DNA of 64,000 nt from Sphingomonas sabuli (GTDB lineage Bacteria > Pseudomonadota > Alphaproteobacteria > Sphingomonadales > Sphingomonadaceae), in assembly GCF_014352855.1 (NCBI RefSeq), contig NZ_CP060697.1:620001-684000 (forward strand), written 5' to 3'. The notes under the pieces were generated by a model, which had not been told where the DNA came from, searched no databases, and worked only from the letters and a program-made list of their open reading frames with translations. Position 1 is the first letter of the stretch, and every line of letters begins with the position of its first letter. A program made the position numbers and the translations under genes. Below are positions 16,099-25,716 of the stretch, in pieces.

Positions 16099-17244
16099 AT
16101 GCACAGCTTCACCTTCAAACCCGGGCCCACCGTCATCGCCGGCGCCGGCAAGGCGACCGACCTGGCCGCGCTCCTGCCCCCCGGCCCCACCCTGTTCGTC
16201 ACCGACACCCAGCTGATCGAACTCGGCCTCACCGGCGCCTGCCGTGAAGCGCTTGCGCAGGCGGAGCGCTCGCCGGTGGTCTTCGACGCTGTCGAGGCCG
16301 ATCCGTCCCGGGCCACGCTTGAGCAAGCCGTCGAAGCCGGGCGGGCGGCCGGCGTGCGCTCCGTCGTCGGTTTCGGCGGCGGCAGTCCGATGGACGTCGC
16401 CAAGCTGGCCGCTTACCTGCTCGGCTCCGGGGACGATCTTGACGGCATCTGGGGAGTCGACAACGCCAAGGGGGCGCGCCTTCCGCTGGCGCTGGTTCCG
16501 ACGACTGCGGGGACCGGGTCCGAAGCCACGCCGATTTCGATTATCACCTGCGACGGCGGAGTGAAGATGGGCGTCGTGTCGCGGCCGCTGGTCGCCGACT
16601 GGGCGGTGCTCGATGCCGAACTGACGCTTGGCCTGCCCCGCCACGTCACTGCCGCCACCGGCATCGACGCAATGGTCCATGCGATCGAGTCCTATACTTC
16701 GGCGCGGCTGAAGAACCCGATGTCCGACCAGCTTGCCCGCCAGGCACTGCAGCTGCTCGGCGGCAACCTGCTCACCGCCTGCGAAGAGCCGGGCAACGTG
16801 GCGGCACGCGAGGCGATGCTGCTTGGCGCCCATCTTGCCGGGCTGGCCTTTGCCAACGCACCCGTCGCTGGCGTCCACGCCCTCGCCTATCCGCTCGGCG
16901 GGCTGCACCATTTGCCGCACGGCGTCAGCAACGCGCTGATGCTGCGCCACGTGCTCGCCCATAACAGCGAGGCCGCACGCGACCATTATGCCGAGCTGGC
17001 CGAAGTCCTCGTCCCCGATTGCGCCGGACAAGGCAGCCAGGCGCGCGCCGCGTTGCTGATCGAAACGCTCGACGACCTTGCGACCCGCTCCGGTATCCCG
17101 CTGCGCCTGCGCGACTATGGTATCGCGTTCGAAGAGGCGCCGCGGCTGGCAAGCGAGGCGATGAAACAGGAGCGTCTGTTGATCAACAATCCCTGTCCGA
17201 TCGATGAGACCGACGCCCGGCGCCTCTACGAGGCCGCCTGGTGA
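16099..17244 (+). CDS. Iron-containing alcohol dehydrogenase
   Basis: The 381-residue protein is a group III (Fe-ADH) dehydrogenase. The NAD-binding motif GFGGGSPMDVAKL is near residue 93, PTTAGTGSEATPISI follows, and the metal ligands lie in AMVHAIESYTS and the PLGGLHHLPHGVSNALML segment. It would oxidise an alcohol or reduce an aldehyde with NAD(P); the substrate is not evident. Its stop overlaps the GTG of a thioesterase gene (GTGA), so the two may act on one acyl or aldehyde intermediate. Confidence 0.9.
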   Translation: MHSFTFKPGPTVIAGAGKATDLAALLPPGPTLFVTDTQLIELGLTGACREALAQAERSPVVFDAVEADPSRATLEQAVEAGRAAGVRSVVGFGGGSPMDVAKLAAYLLGSGDDLDGIWGVDNAKGARLPLALVPTTAGTGSEATPISIITCDGGVKMGVVSRPLVADWAVLDAELTLGLPRHVTAATGIDAMVHAIESYTSARLKNPMSDQLARQALQLLGGNLLTACEEPGNVAAREAMLLGAHLAGLAFANAPVAGVHALAYPLGGLHHLPHGVSNALMLRHVLAHNSEAARDHYAELAEVLVPDCAGQGSQARAALLIETLDDLATRSGIPLRLRDYGIAFEEAPRLASEAMKQERLLINNPCPIDETDARRLYEAAW

Positions 17245-17672
17245 GCCGCGAGACTCCGGCCCGGCGCGACGAGTTCGCCGTGTGGCGCGACATCTCCACA
17301 CGCTGGGCCGACAACGATGTCTACGGACACGTCAACAACACCGTCTATTACACGTGGTTCGACACGGCGGTGAACAGCTGGCTGATCGAACAGGGCATGC
17401 TCGACATCATCGGCGGCAACCCGGTCGGACTCGTCGTCGAGACGCGGTGCAGCTATTTCGCGCCGCTATCTTATCCGCAGGCGGTCGAGGCCGGGCTGCG
17501 CGTCGCCAAGCTCGGCACGTCGAGCATTCGCTATCGTATCGGCATCTTCGCCAAGGGCGCGGATAGCGCGGCGGCGCAGGGCGATTTCGTCCATGTTGTG
17601 GTTGATCGGCAATCGCGGCGGCCGGTACCGATCCCCGATCAGTGGCGCACGAAACTGGACGCGATCAGCTAG
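17241..17672 (+). CDS. Hotdog-fold acyl-CoA thioesterase (4HBT family)
   Basis: The 143-residue protein has the hotdog signature TRWADNDVYGHVNNTVYYTWFDTA, with the conserved Asp/Asn and YGHVNN active-site segment of the 4-hydroxybenzoyl-CoA thioesterase group. It starts at GTG inside the stop of the alcohol dehydrogenase and its 3' end overlaps the convergent flavoprotein gene by eight bases. The acyl-CoA substrate is unknown. Confidence 0.88.
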   Translation: MSRETPARRDEFAVWRDISTRWADNDVYGHVNNTVYYTWFDTAVNSWLIEQGMLDIIGGNPVGLVVETRCSYFAPLSYPQAVEAGLRVAKLGTSSIRYRIGIFAKGADSAAAQGDFVHVVVDRQSRRPVPIPDQWRTKLDAIS

Positions 17673-18627
17673 CGCACAGCCGCGCTTTGGCGGCGGCATA
17701 TTCCGCGACCAGCGTGTCGATGTACGCACCGGCGCCCTGTACCTTGCGGATGGCACCGATGCCCTGCCCCGATCCCCAGATATCGCGCCACGCCTTGGCC
17801 TTGGTCGATCCGTCCGACCCGAAGCCGGTCGGCAACGCCTCGAGCTTGTCGAGCGCGTCCGGATCGAGCCCGCTGCGTTCAATCGACGAGCGCAGGTAAT
17901 TGCCCGGTATCCCGGTAAACAGCGCACTGTTGACGATGTCGGCGGCCCCGCCTTCGACGATGGCATTGCGGTAATCGTCGCTGCAGCGCGCTTCGGGCGT
18001 GGCGATGAACGGAGACCCGATATAGGCGAAGTCCGCGCCCATCGCCTGCGCCGCGAGCACGCCCTGCCCGGTCGCGATCGATCCCGACAGCAACAGCGGC
18101 CCGTCGAACCATTCGCGGATCTCGTGGATCAGCGCGAACGGCGACCAGCGCCCGGCATGACCCCCCGCCCCGGCGGCGACCGCAATCAGTCCGTCGGCGC
18201 CCTTTTCGATCGCCTTGCGGGCGAAGCGGTTGTCGATGATGTCGTGCAGTGTGATCCCGCCCCAGCCGTGGACCGCGTGATTGAGTTCCTCGCGCGCTCC
18301 GAGCGAGGTGATGACGATCGGCACCTTCCACTTGGCGCACACGGCCATGTCCTCGTCGAACCGGTCGTTGGTGCGGTGGACGATCTGATTGACCGCGAAC
18401 GGCGCCGATGGCCGGTCGGGATTGGCCTTGTCGTGCGCGGCCAGCGCCTCGGTAATCTCGTGCAGCCATTCGTCGAGTTGCGAGGCGGGCCGGGCGTTAA
18501 GCGCGGGAAAGCTGCCGACGATGCCGGCGCTGCATTGCGCGATGACAAGCTGCGGATTGGAAATGATGAACAGGGGGGCCCCGACGACGGGGATGCGCAG
18601 GCCGGATAAAATGGATGGAATGCTCAT
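17665..18627 (-). CDS. Nitronate monooxygenase-like FMN oxidoreductase
   Basis: The 320-residue TIM-barrel protein matches the nitronate monooxygenase/2-nitropropane dioxygenase group. It has RIPVVGAPLFIISNPQLVIA at the N-terminus, the AVNQIVHRT and GADGLIAVAAGAGGHAG FMN-phosphate region, and LLSGSIATGQGVLAAQAMGADFAYIGSPF near residue 215. Such enzymes oxidise nitronates or reduce quinones and enoyl compounds; the substrate is not evident. It converges on the thioesterase gene. Confidence 0.88.
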   Translation of the reverse strand: MSIPSILSGLRIPVVGAPLFIISNPQLVIAQCSAGIVGSFPALNARPASQLDEWLHEITEALAAHDKANPDRPSAPFAVNQIVHRTNDRFDEDMAVCAKWKVPIVITSLGAREELNHAVHGWGGITLHDIIDNRFARKAIEKGADGLIAVAAGAGGHAGRWSPFALIHEIREWFDGPLLLSGSIATGQGVLAAQAMGADFAYIGSPFIATPEARCSDDYRNAIVEGGAADIVNSALFTGIPGNYLRSSIERSGLDPDALDKLEALPTGFGSDGSTKAKAWRDIWGSGQGIGAIRKVQGAGAYIDTLVAEYAAAKARLCAS

Positions 18628-18652
18628 GTCGCTCCCCGGTTGAGCGCCCGTG

Positions 18653-19192
18653 TTAGCCGCGCTCGCCGATGGGGGGAAGGAACAGCGGCTTGCCGTCGAT
18701 ATTTCCCGGCGGAGAATAGCGGCAGATCAGCCAGTCGATGCCCTTGGCGCGATGCACGGCGCAGCCGACGCGCGTCGTCGAAGGCCACATCATCGTCGTG
18801 TAATGGCCCACGTCCATCCAGTTTCCGGTGGTGCTGACGTTGGGATAGATGCCGGACCGGAAATAGCGCCGCTCGTCGACGAAGGTGCGGATCATCTGCT
18901 CCGGGGTGAAGGCACCGGCCGTCCCCATCCACAGGTTCTCACGCTGGCCCGGACGGCTTTGCTTTGGCGAATGCTGCAGCGTGCCGATGGCCGCCAGCGT
19001 CGGCCCATAAGCGGCGGCGGACGATGCCAGCAGCGGGTCCCAGGCGAGGGGCGCAAGGCCCATCGATGCGCGGGCGGCGTTATGGGCGGCAAGCAGGCGA
19101 GCGCTGATCGGGTCGAGCGGCTGGGCCGCGGCGGGGGGCGCTAGCGCCAGTGCGGCGGCGGAGGCAGCGAACGTTCGAGCAAGGGCCTTCAT
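18653..19192 (-). CDS. Secreted CAP/SCP-domain protein
   Basis: The 179-residue product has a signal peptide (MKALARTFAASAAALALAPPAAA) and a CAP domain: LLAAHNAARASMGLAPLAWDP at the start, RENLWMGTAGAFTPEQMI, and VGHYTTMMWPSTTRVGCAV and ICRYSPPGNIDG at the end. These contain the conserved His, Glu and W-P residues of the family. CAP domains occur in secreted proteins of varied function. It starts 29 bases downstream of the dusB stop on the same strand. Confidence 0.88.
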   Translation of the reverse strand: MKALARTFAASAAALALAPPAAAQPLDPISARLLAAHNAARASMGLAPLAWDPLLASSAAAYGPTLAAIGTLQHSPKQSRPGQRENLWMGTAGAFTPEQMIRTFVDERRYFRSGIYPNVSTTGNWMDVGHYTTMMWPSTTRVGCAVHRAKGIDWLICRYSPPGNIDGKPLFLPPIGERG

Positions 19193-19221
19193 CACGACCT
19201 CCCCCAAAGCGAGCGGCGATC

Positions 19222-20220
19222 TTAGGCTGCGGCCCTCGCCAGCCACGGAGCATAAAATTCCCGCAGCATCTGCACAACGACCTGCGGATCGTCCTGGCTG
19301 TTGACCCGGTTGCGCAGTTCCGCCGATCCGGGCAGCCCCTTGGTATACCAGCCGATGTGTTTGCGCGCGAGATTGACGCCGGTGTGCCGTCCGTACAGCT
19401 CCAGCATTTCGTCATACTGGCTGAGCATCGTGTCGAGCTGCTGGTCGAGCGTCGGATCGGTCCAGGCGGCGCCGTCGACCAGCTCCGCCATCGCCTGCGC
19501 CAACAGCCACGGCCGCCCGTAGGCGCCGCGGCCGATCATTACCCCGTCGGCAGCGGATTGCTCCAGCGCGGTGCGCGCGTCGTCGACCGAATTGATGTCG
19601 CCGTTGACGATCACCGGCACCGACACCGCCTCCTTGACGCTGCGCACGAAGCTCCAGTCGGCACTGCCCTTGTACATCTGGCAGCGGGTGCGGCCGTGAA
19701 TGGTGATCAGTCTGACGCCAAGGTCCTCGGCAATGCGCGCCAGTTCCGGCGCGTTGAGGCTGGCATGGTCCCAGCCCATGCGGGTCTTGAGCGTCACCGG
19801 AAGGTCGACGGCCTTGACCGTCGCTTCGATCAGCTTCGCGGCCAGCGGCAGGTCGCGCATCAGCGACGAGCCGGCATAGCCGTTGACGACCTTCTTGACC
19901 GGGCAGCCCATGTTGATGTCGATGATCGCCGCGCCGCGCTGCTCGTTGAGCTTGGCGGCTTCGGCCATGACGTGCGGCTCGCACCCAGCCAGCTGCAGCG
20001 ACACCGGCTGCTCCGCCGGGTCCCACAACGCCTTCTGCAGCGACTGGCGGGTTTCGCGGATCATCGCCTGGCTGGCGATCATCTCGCTGACCGTCAGCCC
20101 GGCGCCGAACCGCTTCACCACCCGCCGGAACGGCAGGTCGGTGACGCCTGTCATCGGCGCCAGGATTACCGGCGCGTCGATCCGCACGGGACCGATGGAA
20201 ATGGGGTTCAGCATCGCCAT
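19222..20220 (-). CDS. dusB: tRNA-dihydrouridine synthase
   Basis: The 332-residue FMN enzyme reduces uridines in tRNA D-loops. It has [22 protein letters not shown], the catalytic-Cys motif [21 protein letters not shown] split around Cys, [22 protein letters not shown] and VNGDINS. Length and motifs fit the DusB/NifR3 group. It is divergent from ispDF across 65 bases, an order usual in alphaproteobacteria. Confidence 0.93.
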   Translation of the reverse strand: MAMLNPISIGPVRIDAPVILAPMTGVTDLPFRRVVKRFGAGLTVSEMIASQAMIRETRQSLQKALWDPAEQPVSLQLAGCEPHVMAEAAKLNEQRGAAIIDINMGCPVKKVVNGYAGSSLMRDLPLAAKLIEATVKAVDLPVTLKTRMGWDHASLNAPELARIAEDLGVRLITIHGRTRCQMYKGSADWSFVRSVKEAVSVPVIVNGDINSVDDARTALEQSAADGVMIGRGAYGRPWLLAQAMAELVDGAAWTDPTLDQQLDTMLSQYDEMLELYGRHTGVNLARKHIGWYTKGLPGSAELRNRVNSQDDPQVVVQMLREFYAPWLARAAA

Positions 20221-20285
20221 GGAAGGGCGCCAGATAATGGATCAGGCCTTGGCGGACAAGGCGAGCGGGCCTAGACGCCCGCCCC

Positions 20286-21428
20286 GTGACCACCACGGCC
20301 CTCATCGTCGCCGCCGGCAAGGGCGAGCGCCTCGGCGGCGGATTGCCCAAGCAATATCGCTTGCTTGGCGGCAAGCCGGTGCTGCGCCGGGCGATCGAAG
20401 CCTTGATCGGCCATCGCGCGATCGACGCTGTGCGCGTGGTCATCGGCCCCGGGCAGCAGGACCTCGCAGCCGCTGCTCTGGCCGGGCTCGACGTCGGCAG
20501 GCCGATCGAAGGCGGCGCCGAGCGGGCGGATTCGGTCCGCGCGGGTCTGGCCCAGTTGTCCGGGGACGCCGTTCTGGTCCACGACGCCGCCCGCCCCTTC
20601 TGCCCGCCGGCGGTGATCGACCGGCTGCTCCCACCGCTGGAATTTTTCGACGGCGCGGCACCGGTACTCGCCGTCGGCGACACGCTCGCTCGGGCTACCG
20701 ACACGCTGGGCGAGCCGGTCGACCGCACTGGCATGGTCCGGGTGCAGACTCCGCAGGCCTTTCGCCTGGATGCCCTGCGTGCCGCTTATGCCGCCTGGTC
20801 AGGCGATGCGCCGACCGACGAGACTACGGTGGCTCGGGCAGCAGGCCTCAAGGTGGCGACAGTGCAAGGGGACACGGCGCTGGAAAAGATCACCGAGCCC
20901 GCGGATTTCGAGCGTGCCGAACAATGGCTCGCCTCGCGGCTGGTGGCCCGCACCGGCATGGGTTTCGACGTCCACGCATTCGAAGGCGACGGCCCGCTGA
21001 TGATGGGTGGCATAGAAGTTGCGCACCCGCGCGGCCTGGCCGGACATAGCGACGCCGACGTGGTTCTTCACGCCCTCACCGATGCCTTGCTCGGGGCGGC
21101 GGCGCTTGGCGATATCGGCCTCCACTTCCCGCCCTCGGACGATCGCTGGAAAGGCGCCTCTTCGGACATTTTCCTCGCCCACGCCGTCGGCCTGATCCGC
21201 GAACGCGGCGGCATCGTCGATCATCTCGATTGCACGGTGATCTGCGAATCCCCGAAAATCGGGCCGCTGAGGGAGCAAATGCGGGCGCGGATCGCTGACA
21301 TTGCAGGAATGACGCTGTCACAGATCAGCATCAAGGCGACGACGACCGAGCGGCTGGGCTTTACCGGCCGCGGCGAGGGGATCGCCGCACAGGCCATCGC
21401 TAGCATCCGGATGGAGAGCGCGGGATGA
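20286..21428 (+). CDS. ispDF: Bifunctional IspD/IspF enzyme of the MEP pathway
   Basis: The 380-residue fusion has an N-terminal IspD domain ([28 protein letters not shown] near 98) that makes CDP-methylerythritol. The C-terminal IspF domain ([58 protein letters not shown]) makes the cyclodiphosphate. The metal ligands DVH and the H in GHSDAD are present. The fusion is typical of alphaproteobacteria and Campylobacter. It starts at GTG and overlaps pncC by ATGA. The next pathway kinase, ispE, lies at 42691-43500. Confidence 0.96.
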   Translation: MTTTALIVAAGKGERLGGGLPKQYRLLGGKPVLRRAIEALIGHRAIDAVRVVIGPGQQDLAAAALAGLDVGRPIEGGAERADSVRAGLAQLSGDAVLVHDAARPFCPPAVIDRLLPPLEFFDGAAPVLAVGDTLARATDTLGEPVDRTGMVRVQTPQAFRLDALRAAYAAWSGDAPTDETTVARAAGLKVATVQGDTALEKITEPADFERAEQWLASRLVARTGMGFDVHAFEGDGPLMMGGIEVAHPRGLAGHSDADVVLHALTDALLGAAALGDIGLHFPPSDDRWKGASSDIFLAHAVGLIRERGGIVDHLDCTVICESPKIGPLREQMRARIADIAGMTLSQISIKATTTERLGFTGRGEGIAAQAIASIRMESAG

Positions 21429-21928
21429 GCGACTGGCTGTTGCCCGACAAATTGTACGACAAGGCCAAGGAAGTGGTCGAAGCCAATCGCGCCGCCGGCC
21501 GCCACGTCGCCGTCGCCGAAAGCTGCACCGGCGGCTTGGTTTGCGCCGCGCTGACCGAAATCCCCGGATCGTCGGAAATGTTCGAAGCCGGTTACGTCAC
21601 TTATTCCAATGCCTCGAAGATCGACGATCTGGGGGTCAGCCAGGACGTCGTCGAAACCTTTGGCGCGGTCAGCGTCGCTACCGCATGGGCTATGGCGCGC
21701 GGCGCACTGGCGGCTTCCAAGGCAGACGTCGCGGTGGCCATTACCGGCATTGCCGGCCCCGGCGGAGGCAGCCCCGGCAAGCCGATCGGCACCGTCGTCT
21801 TCGCCCGTGCCGAGCGCGATGCCGACCCGTCGCAGATTGTTGCCGACCAGAAATTGTTCGACGCGACCACCCGGTCGGACGTGCGGCTTCAGGCGGCGCT
21901 TTGCGCGCTTGAGCTGTTGATGCCGTAA
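21425..21928 (+). CDS. pncC: Nicotinamide-nucleotide amidase (CinA C-terminal domain)
   Basis: The 167-residue stand-alone CinA-C domain contains [23 protein letters not shown], with the catalytic Ser, and [23 protein letters not shown]. It deamidates nicotinamide mononucleotide in NAD salvage. It is coupled to ispDF by ATGA, and its last 40 bases overlap the convergent COQ10-like gene. Confidence 0.92.
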   Translation: MSDWLLPDKLYDKAKEVVEANRAAGRHVAVAESCTGGLVCAALTEIPGSSEMFEAGYVTYSNASKIDDLGVSQDVVETFGAVSVATAWAMARGALAASKADVAVAITGIAGPGGGSPGKPIGTVVFARAERDADPSQIVADQKLFDATTRSDVRLQAALCALELLMP

Positions 21929-22350
21929 AGTTCGGCGGCGCGTTTTTCGAACGCACTCGTCATCTGCCGCAACGCGCGGTCGAACATCTGCCCGGCAAGG
22001 CTTTCGAACAGCCGCGACTTGAAGGCGAAATCGACCGAAAAGTGCACGTCCGTCCCGCCGCCGGCGGCTGGTTCGAATTGCCATTCGTTGTGCAGGAACT
22101 TGAGCGGCCCCTCGATATAATCGACGCAGATGCGGTTCGGGCGCTCCTTCACGACGCGGCTGGTGAAGCGCTCCTTGAAGGCGCTGAACCCGACGACCAG
22201 GTCGGCAATCGTTTCCCGCTCGCTCGACGAGCGGATGCGCACCGCGACCACCCAGGGCAGGAATTCGGCGTAACGCCCGACGTCCGCGACCATGTCGAAC
22301 AATTGTTCAGGCGTGTACGGAAGATGGCGCGTTTCCGAATGGCGCGGCAT
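21889..22350 (-). CDS. COQ10/RatA-like START-domain protein
   Basis: The 153-residue protein matches the SRPBCC family called COQ10 or RatA: HLPYTPEQLFDMVADVGRYAEFLPWV, then FKERFTSRVV, YIEGPLKFLHNEWQFEP and [10 protein letters not shown]. In mitochondria and alphaproteobacteria this family is a ubiquinone chaperone; the RatA toxin label used for the E. coli member is not supported by context. It begins where lipA stops (one-base overlap), so the two are coupled. Confidence 0.88.
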   Translation of the reverse strand: MPRHSETRHLPYTPEQLFDMVADVGRYAEFLPWVVAVRIRSSSERETIADLVVGFSAFKERFTSRVVKERPNRICVDYIEGPLKFLHNEWQFEPAAGGGTDVHFSVDFAFKSRLFESLAGQMFDRALRQMTSAFEKRAAELYGINSSSAQSAA

Positions 22351-23270
22351 CAGCCCTTCGCGAGCTCCAGCTGCGCGGCGCGATTGGCCTGCATCCGCTT
22401 GAAATCGTCGCCCGCATGATAGCTTGAGCGGGTCAGCGGCGACGCCGCGACCAGCAGGAAGCCCTTGGCGCGGGCAATCGCGGCATATGCGTCGAACGCT
22501 TGCGGGGTGACGAAATCCTCGACCTTCGCGTGGCGCGGCGTCGGCTGCAGATATTGGCCCATGGTCAGGAAATCGACCCCGGCGGAGCGCATGTCGTCCA
22601 TCACCTGGTGCACTTCCAGCCGCTGTTCGCCCAGCCCGACCATCACGCCCGACTTGGTGAAAATACGCGGGTCGTGCCGCTTGACCTGCTCGAGCAGGCG
22701 CAGCGACGCGTAATAGCGAGCGCCCGGCCGGATGGTCGGATAAAGCCGCGGCACCGTCTCCAGGTTATGGTTATAGACGTCGGGCCCGGCCTCGACGATC
22801 GCCTCCACCGCCTTCTCGCTCTTGTTGCGGAAATCGGGGGTGAGGATTTCGATCGTAGTCTGCGGCGTGTTGCGGCGCAGCGCCTCGATCACCTTGACGA
22901 ACTGGCTGGCGCCGCCGTCCGGCAGGTCGTCGCGATCGACCGACGTGATGACGATATGTTCAAGGCCAAGCTCCGCAGCCGCGGTGGCGACATGCTCGGG
23001 CTCCAGCGCATCGACGGCGCGCGGCATGCCTGTCTTCACGTTGCAGAAGGCGCAGGCGCGCGTGCACGTGTCGCCCAGGATCATCACCGTCGCATGCTTC
23101 TTGGTCCAGCATTCGCCGATGTTGGGACAGGCCGCTTCCTCGCACACGGTGGCGAGATTTAGGTCGCGCATCAGCTTGCGCGTGGCGTGATAACCGGGGC
23201 TGACCGGCGCCTTGACGCGGATCCAGTCGGGCTTGCGCTGCCGCGGGGGAACGGGTGCAGGGGCGTTCAT
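22350..23270 (-). CDS. lipA: Lipoyl synthase (radical SAM)
   Basis: The 306-residue enzyme inserts two sulfurs into octanoyl chains on lipoyl domains. The auxiliary cluster site [13 protein letters not shown] (about residue 43), the radical-SAM site [13 protein letters not shown] (about 68) and the C-terminal RSSYHAGDD are all present. It runs in the same direction as the COQ10-like gene. The carbonic anhydrase gene is divergent from it across 65 bases. Confidence 0.97.
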   Translation of the reverse strand: MNAPAPVPPRQRKPDWIRVKAPVSPGYHATRKLMRDLNLATVCEEAACPNIGECWTKKHATVMILGDTCTRACAFCNVKTGMPRAVDALEPEHVATAAAELGLEHIVITSVDRDDLPDGGASQFVKVIEALRRNTPQTTIEILTPDFRNKSEKAVEAIVEAGPDVYNHNLETVPRLYPTIRPGARYYASLRLLEQVKRHDPRIFTKSGVMVGLGEQRLEVHQVMDDMRSAGVDFLTMGQYLQPTPRHAKVEDFVTPQAFDAYAAIARAKGFLLVAASPLTRSSYHAGDDFKRMQANRAAQLELAKG

Positions 23271-23335
23271 GCCCGCCAGATAGCGATCCGATCCCCCGCT
23301 TGCCAGCCCTGAGCCCCCGCTTTAGCGACGGCACC

Positions 23336-23971
23336 ATGCCAAGATTTACCCGCCTGATCGAAGGCTATCGCCGATTCCGCAAGGACGAATGGCCCAACGA
23401 GCGCAATCGCTGGAGCGAGCTGGCCGAAGGGCAAAGTCCCAAGGTCATGGTCATTGCCTGTTCCGATAGCCGGGTCGACCCGGCGCAGATTTTCGACACC
23501 AATCCCGGCGAGATCTTCGTCGTTCGCAATGTCGCCAACCTTGCCCCGCCCTTCGAGACCACGCCGGGCCGGCATGGCGTTTCCGCGGCGCTGGAATTCG
23601 CGGTGACACAGCTGGAGGTCGAGGAAATCCTGGTCCTCGGTCACGGATCCTGCGGGGGCTGCGCGGCGGCGCTAAGCGGTAAATTCGACGATGCGCCGTC
23701 AGGCGAAGGGCGGTTCATCGCCAACTGGGTCTCGATGCTTCACGATACCCGCGATCGCGTCCGGGCTCGGCATTCGCACATCACGGCCGACGCCATCCTG
23801 GAAATGGAATGGGAAGCCGTGAAGCTCAGCCTGGCGAACCTGCGAACCTTTCCGTGGATCGCGGAGCGCGAAAAAAATGGGCGCCTGAAACTTCATGGCG
23901 CCCATTTTTCTATTTCAGAAGGTCGTTTGTACGTGTTGGACGAGGCGGAAGACAGCTTCCGCCCCGTCTGA
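23336..23971 (+). CDS. Beta-class carbonic anhydrase
   Basis: The 211-residue enzyme has the zinc ligands of beta carbonic anhydrases: CSDSRVDP near residue 42 and HGSCGGC near 102. It interconverts CO2 and bicarbonate in the cytoplasm. The ATG at 23336 is where homology starts. A perfect 13-bp hairpin with flanking A and T runs lies inside the 3' part of the coding region. Confidence 0.94.
   Translation: MPRFTRLIEGYRRFRKDEWPNERNRWSELAEGQSPKVMVIACSDSRVDPAQIFDTNPGEIFVVRNVANLAPPFETTPGRHGVSAALEFAVTQLEVEEILVLGHGSCGGCAAALSGKFDDAPSGEGRFIANWVSMLHDTRDRVRARHSHITADAILEMEWEAVKLSLANLRTFPWIAEREKNGRLKLHGAHFSISEGRLYVLDEAEDSFRPV
23873..23909 (+). terminator. Terminator-like hairpin inside the carbonic anhydrase gene
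   Basis: AAAAATGGGCGCC and GGCGCCCATTTTT form a perfect 13-bp stem around an 11-base loop, the form of a bidirectional intrinsic terminator. It lies 62 bases before the stop codon, inside codons for the conserved GRLKLHGAHF strand. It may be chance imposed by the protein sequence, or may reduce read-through between convergent genes. Confidence 0.4.
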
Positions 23972-23986
23972 ACACCCCGCTAGAAA

Positions 23987-24343
23987 CTAGCAGCGGACCT
24001 TATAGTCGTAGTGCGGCTGACCGTACTGATCGACGTAATAGCAATAGCCGCGCGTATCGCGGTAATATTGGCGGTTGTTGACGACCGCACCGAGAACGCC
24101 GCCGAGAACGGCGCCGGCGATGGCACCTTCGACCGTGCTGACACCCGGAATGACCGCACCGGCGATGGCGCCGGCTGCGCCGCCGAGAGCGGCACCGCCA
24201 GCAGCGCGCTGACCGGTTCCGTTGTTATAATACGGGTCGTTGTAGCCGTAGCCGCTGCCGTAGCCGCTGCCATACGGATTGGTGGCGCAGCCGGTGACGG
24301 CGATGCTGCCGGCAACCGCGGCCATGATTGCAAACTTCTTCAT
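23987..24343 (-). CDS. Glycine-zipper lipoprotein
   Basis: The 118-residue protein has a lipoprotein signal (MKKFAIMAAVAGSIAVTGC), a Tyr/Gly-rich segment, a glycine-zipper region of GxxxG-like repeats (about residues 48-90) and a C-terminal YYRDTRGYCYYVDQYGQPHYD with Cys. It resembles outer-membrane 17-kDa-antigen or YMGG-like proteins. GGAGGACT lies before the ATG. Its stop is 15 bases from the convergent carbonic anhydrase stop. Confidence 0.82.
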   Translation of the reverse strand: MKKFAIMAAVAGSIAVTGCATNPYGSGYGSGYGYNDPYYNNGTGQRAAGGAALGGAAGAIAGAVIPGVSTVEGAIAGAVLGGVLGAVVNNRQYYRDTRGYCYYVDQYGQPHYDYKVRC

Positions 24344-24451
24344 AATCCTAGTCCTCCAGACTTCGAACTCCCAGTGATGGTCTAGTGCTTGAGAAAGCGT
24401 TTCGTTCCCGCAGCGATTCGTTAAGAGGGCCGGAAGGAAGGGATTCGGTGC

Positions 24452-25177
24452 ATGAGCAACGGTAACGGCAGCGGCCTGGACGCGAATATCGCGCTGCTGA
24501 TCGACGCGGACAACGCTTCGCCGGAGCATCTTGACGAGGTGCTGCTGGTGCTTGGCGAGTTGGGCGCGATCAACATCCGCCGTGCCTACGGCAATTGGGC
24601 GAAGGCCAGCCTCAAGGGCTGGGGCGATCTGTCCGGCCTTCATTCGATCGTGCCGATGCAGCAGTTCGACGTGGTCAAAGGCAAGAGCGCGACAGACATG
24701 CGCATGACGATCGACGCGATGGACCTGCTCTATCGTGGCAGCATCGATGGCTTCGGCATCATGTCGTCGGACAGTGACTTCCTGCCGCTTGCCCAGCGCA
24801 TCCGCGAAGACGGGCTGCCGGTGTACGGCTTCGGAACGGCCAAGACACCGCTCGGCTTTCGCCAGGCATGCACGCGCTTTTTCGATGTTGCCGCGTTGGC
24901 CGCCAACCAGCCGGATCCAGACGAAACGCCCGAATCCACCGACACGTCGGTCGACGATGCTCTGCTCGAGGTCCTCGGCCATGCGTACAAGGCGTCGGAA
25001 CGCGACGAGGACGGTTACACGACGCTGTCGGAACTGGGCCAGCGGGCCAAGGCTGTGTCGAGCTTCGCCACGCGCAATTACGGTTACACTCGCCTCTCCG
25101 ACCTGCTTCGCGCGATTCCCAATTTCGACGTCAAGACAGGCGGCGACGGCCGGCTGCGCGTCAAGCGCCTGCGCTAG
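24452..25177 (+). CDS. NYN-domain (LabA-like) putative RNase with OST-HTH/LOTUS domain
   Basis: The 241-residue protein has an N-terminal NYN domain of the PIN-like fold. The acidic residues are in ALLIDADNAS (about residue 13) and GIMSSDSDFLPLAQRIRE (about 105). A C-terminal winged-helix OST-HTH/LOTUS domain spans about 165-241 (YTTLSELGQRAKAV, NYGYTRLSDLLRAIPNF). Such proteins are thought to bind or cut RNA. It is monocistronic or paired with the downstream flavin-binding gene. Confidence 0.88.
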   Translation: MSNGNGSGLDANIALLIDADNASPEHLDEVLLVLGELGAINIRRAYGNWAKASLKGWGDLSGLHSIVPMQQFDVVKGKSATDMRMTIDAMDLLYRGSIDGFGIMSSDSDFLPLAQRIREDGLPVYGFGTAKTPLGFRQACTRFFDVAALAANQPDPDETPESTDTSVDDALLEVLGHAYKASERDEDGYTTLSELGQRAKAVSSFATRNYGYTRLSDLLRAIPNFDVKTGGDGRLRVKRLR

Positions 25178-25233
25178 CGGAACCGCCCCCCTCTCCTGCC
25201 CGTTGCGAACCGCAACAGATAAGGAGAATTTCG

Positions 25234-25716
25234 ATGGGTAACGAGCAAGAGCTCAAGTCCGATTTCTGGGATGCGCTGGACGATTCGCCGTTCATGATGC
25301 TTGGCCTGAAAGGGTCCGGCATGACGCGCCCGATGACGGCTCAGGTCGACGATCAGAAGGATATCTATTTCTTCGCTTCGAAAAGCGAGGAACTGGTCAA
25401 GGACCTCGGCACCTCCGGCGACGCCATCGCCGCTTATGCCAGCAAGGGCCATGACTTCTTCGCGTCGGTGAAGGGCCGGCTCGAAGTGTCCAACGACCGC
25501 GCCAAGATCGACGAGCTCTGGAATCCCATGGTCGCGACCTGGTACAAGGACGGCAAGGAGGACCCCGACCTCGTTCTGCTCCGCCTTGCGGACCCCACCG
25601 CCGACGTGTGGAAATCCGACGGCACGTCGCTGCTCAAGACCGTGTGGCTCAAGCTTACCGGCGGAGACCCGGGCGAACAGCTCGACAACGACAACCGCGC
25701 GGAAGTCGCTCTCTAG
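25234..25716 (+). CDS. Pyridoxamine 5'-phosphate oxidase-like stress protein
   Basis: The 160-residue protein matches the general stress protein 26-like PPOX family: FWDALDDSPFMMLGL, MTAQVDDQKDIYFFASKSEELV, FFASVKGRLEVSNDRAKIDELWNP and the C-terminal VWKSDGTSL segment. Members bind FMN or FAD; a specific substrate is not known. AAGGAG precedes the ATG by seven bases. Confidence 0.85.
   Translation: MGNEQELKSDFWDALDDSPFMMLGLKGSGMTRPMTAQVDDQKDIYFFASKSEELVKDLGTSGDAIAAYASKGHDFFASVKGRLEVSNDRAKIDELWNPMVATWYKDGKEDPDLVLLRLADPTADVWKSDGTSLLKTVWLKLTGGDPGEQLDNDNRAEVAL

Noticed and set aside
21889..22350. RatA toxin of a toxin-antitoxin pair
   Set aside because: No antitoxin-like partner; the gene is coupled to lipA and fits the COQ10-type ubiquinone-binding group.
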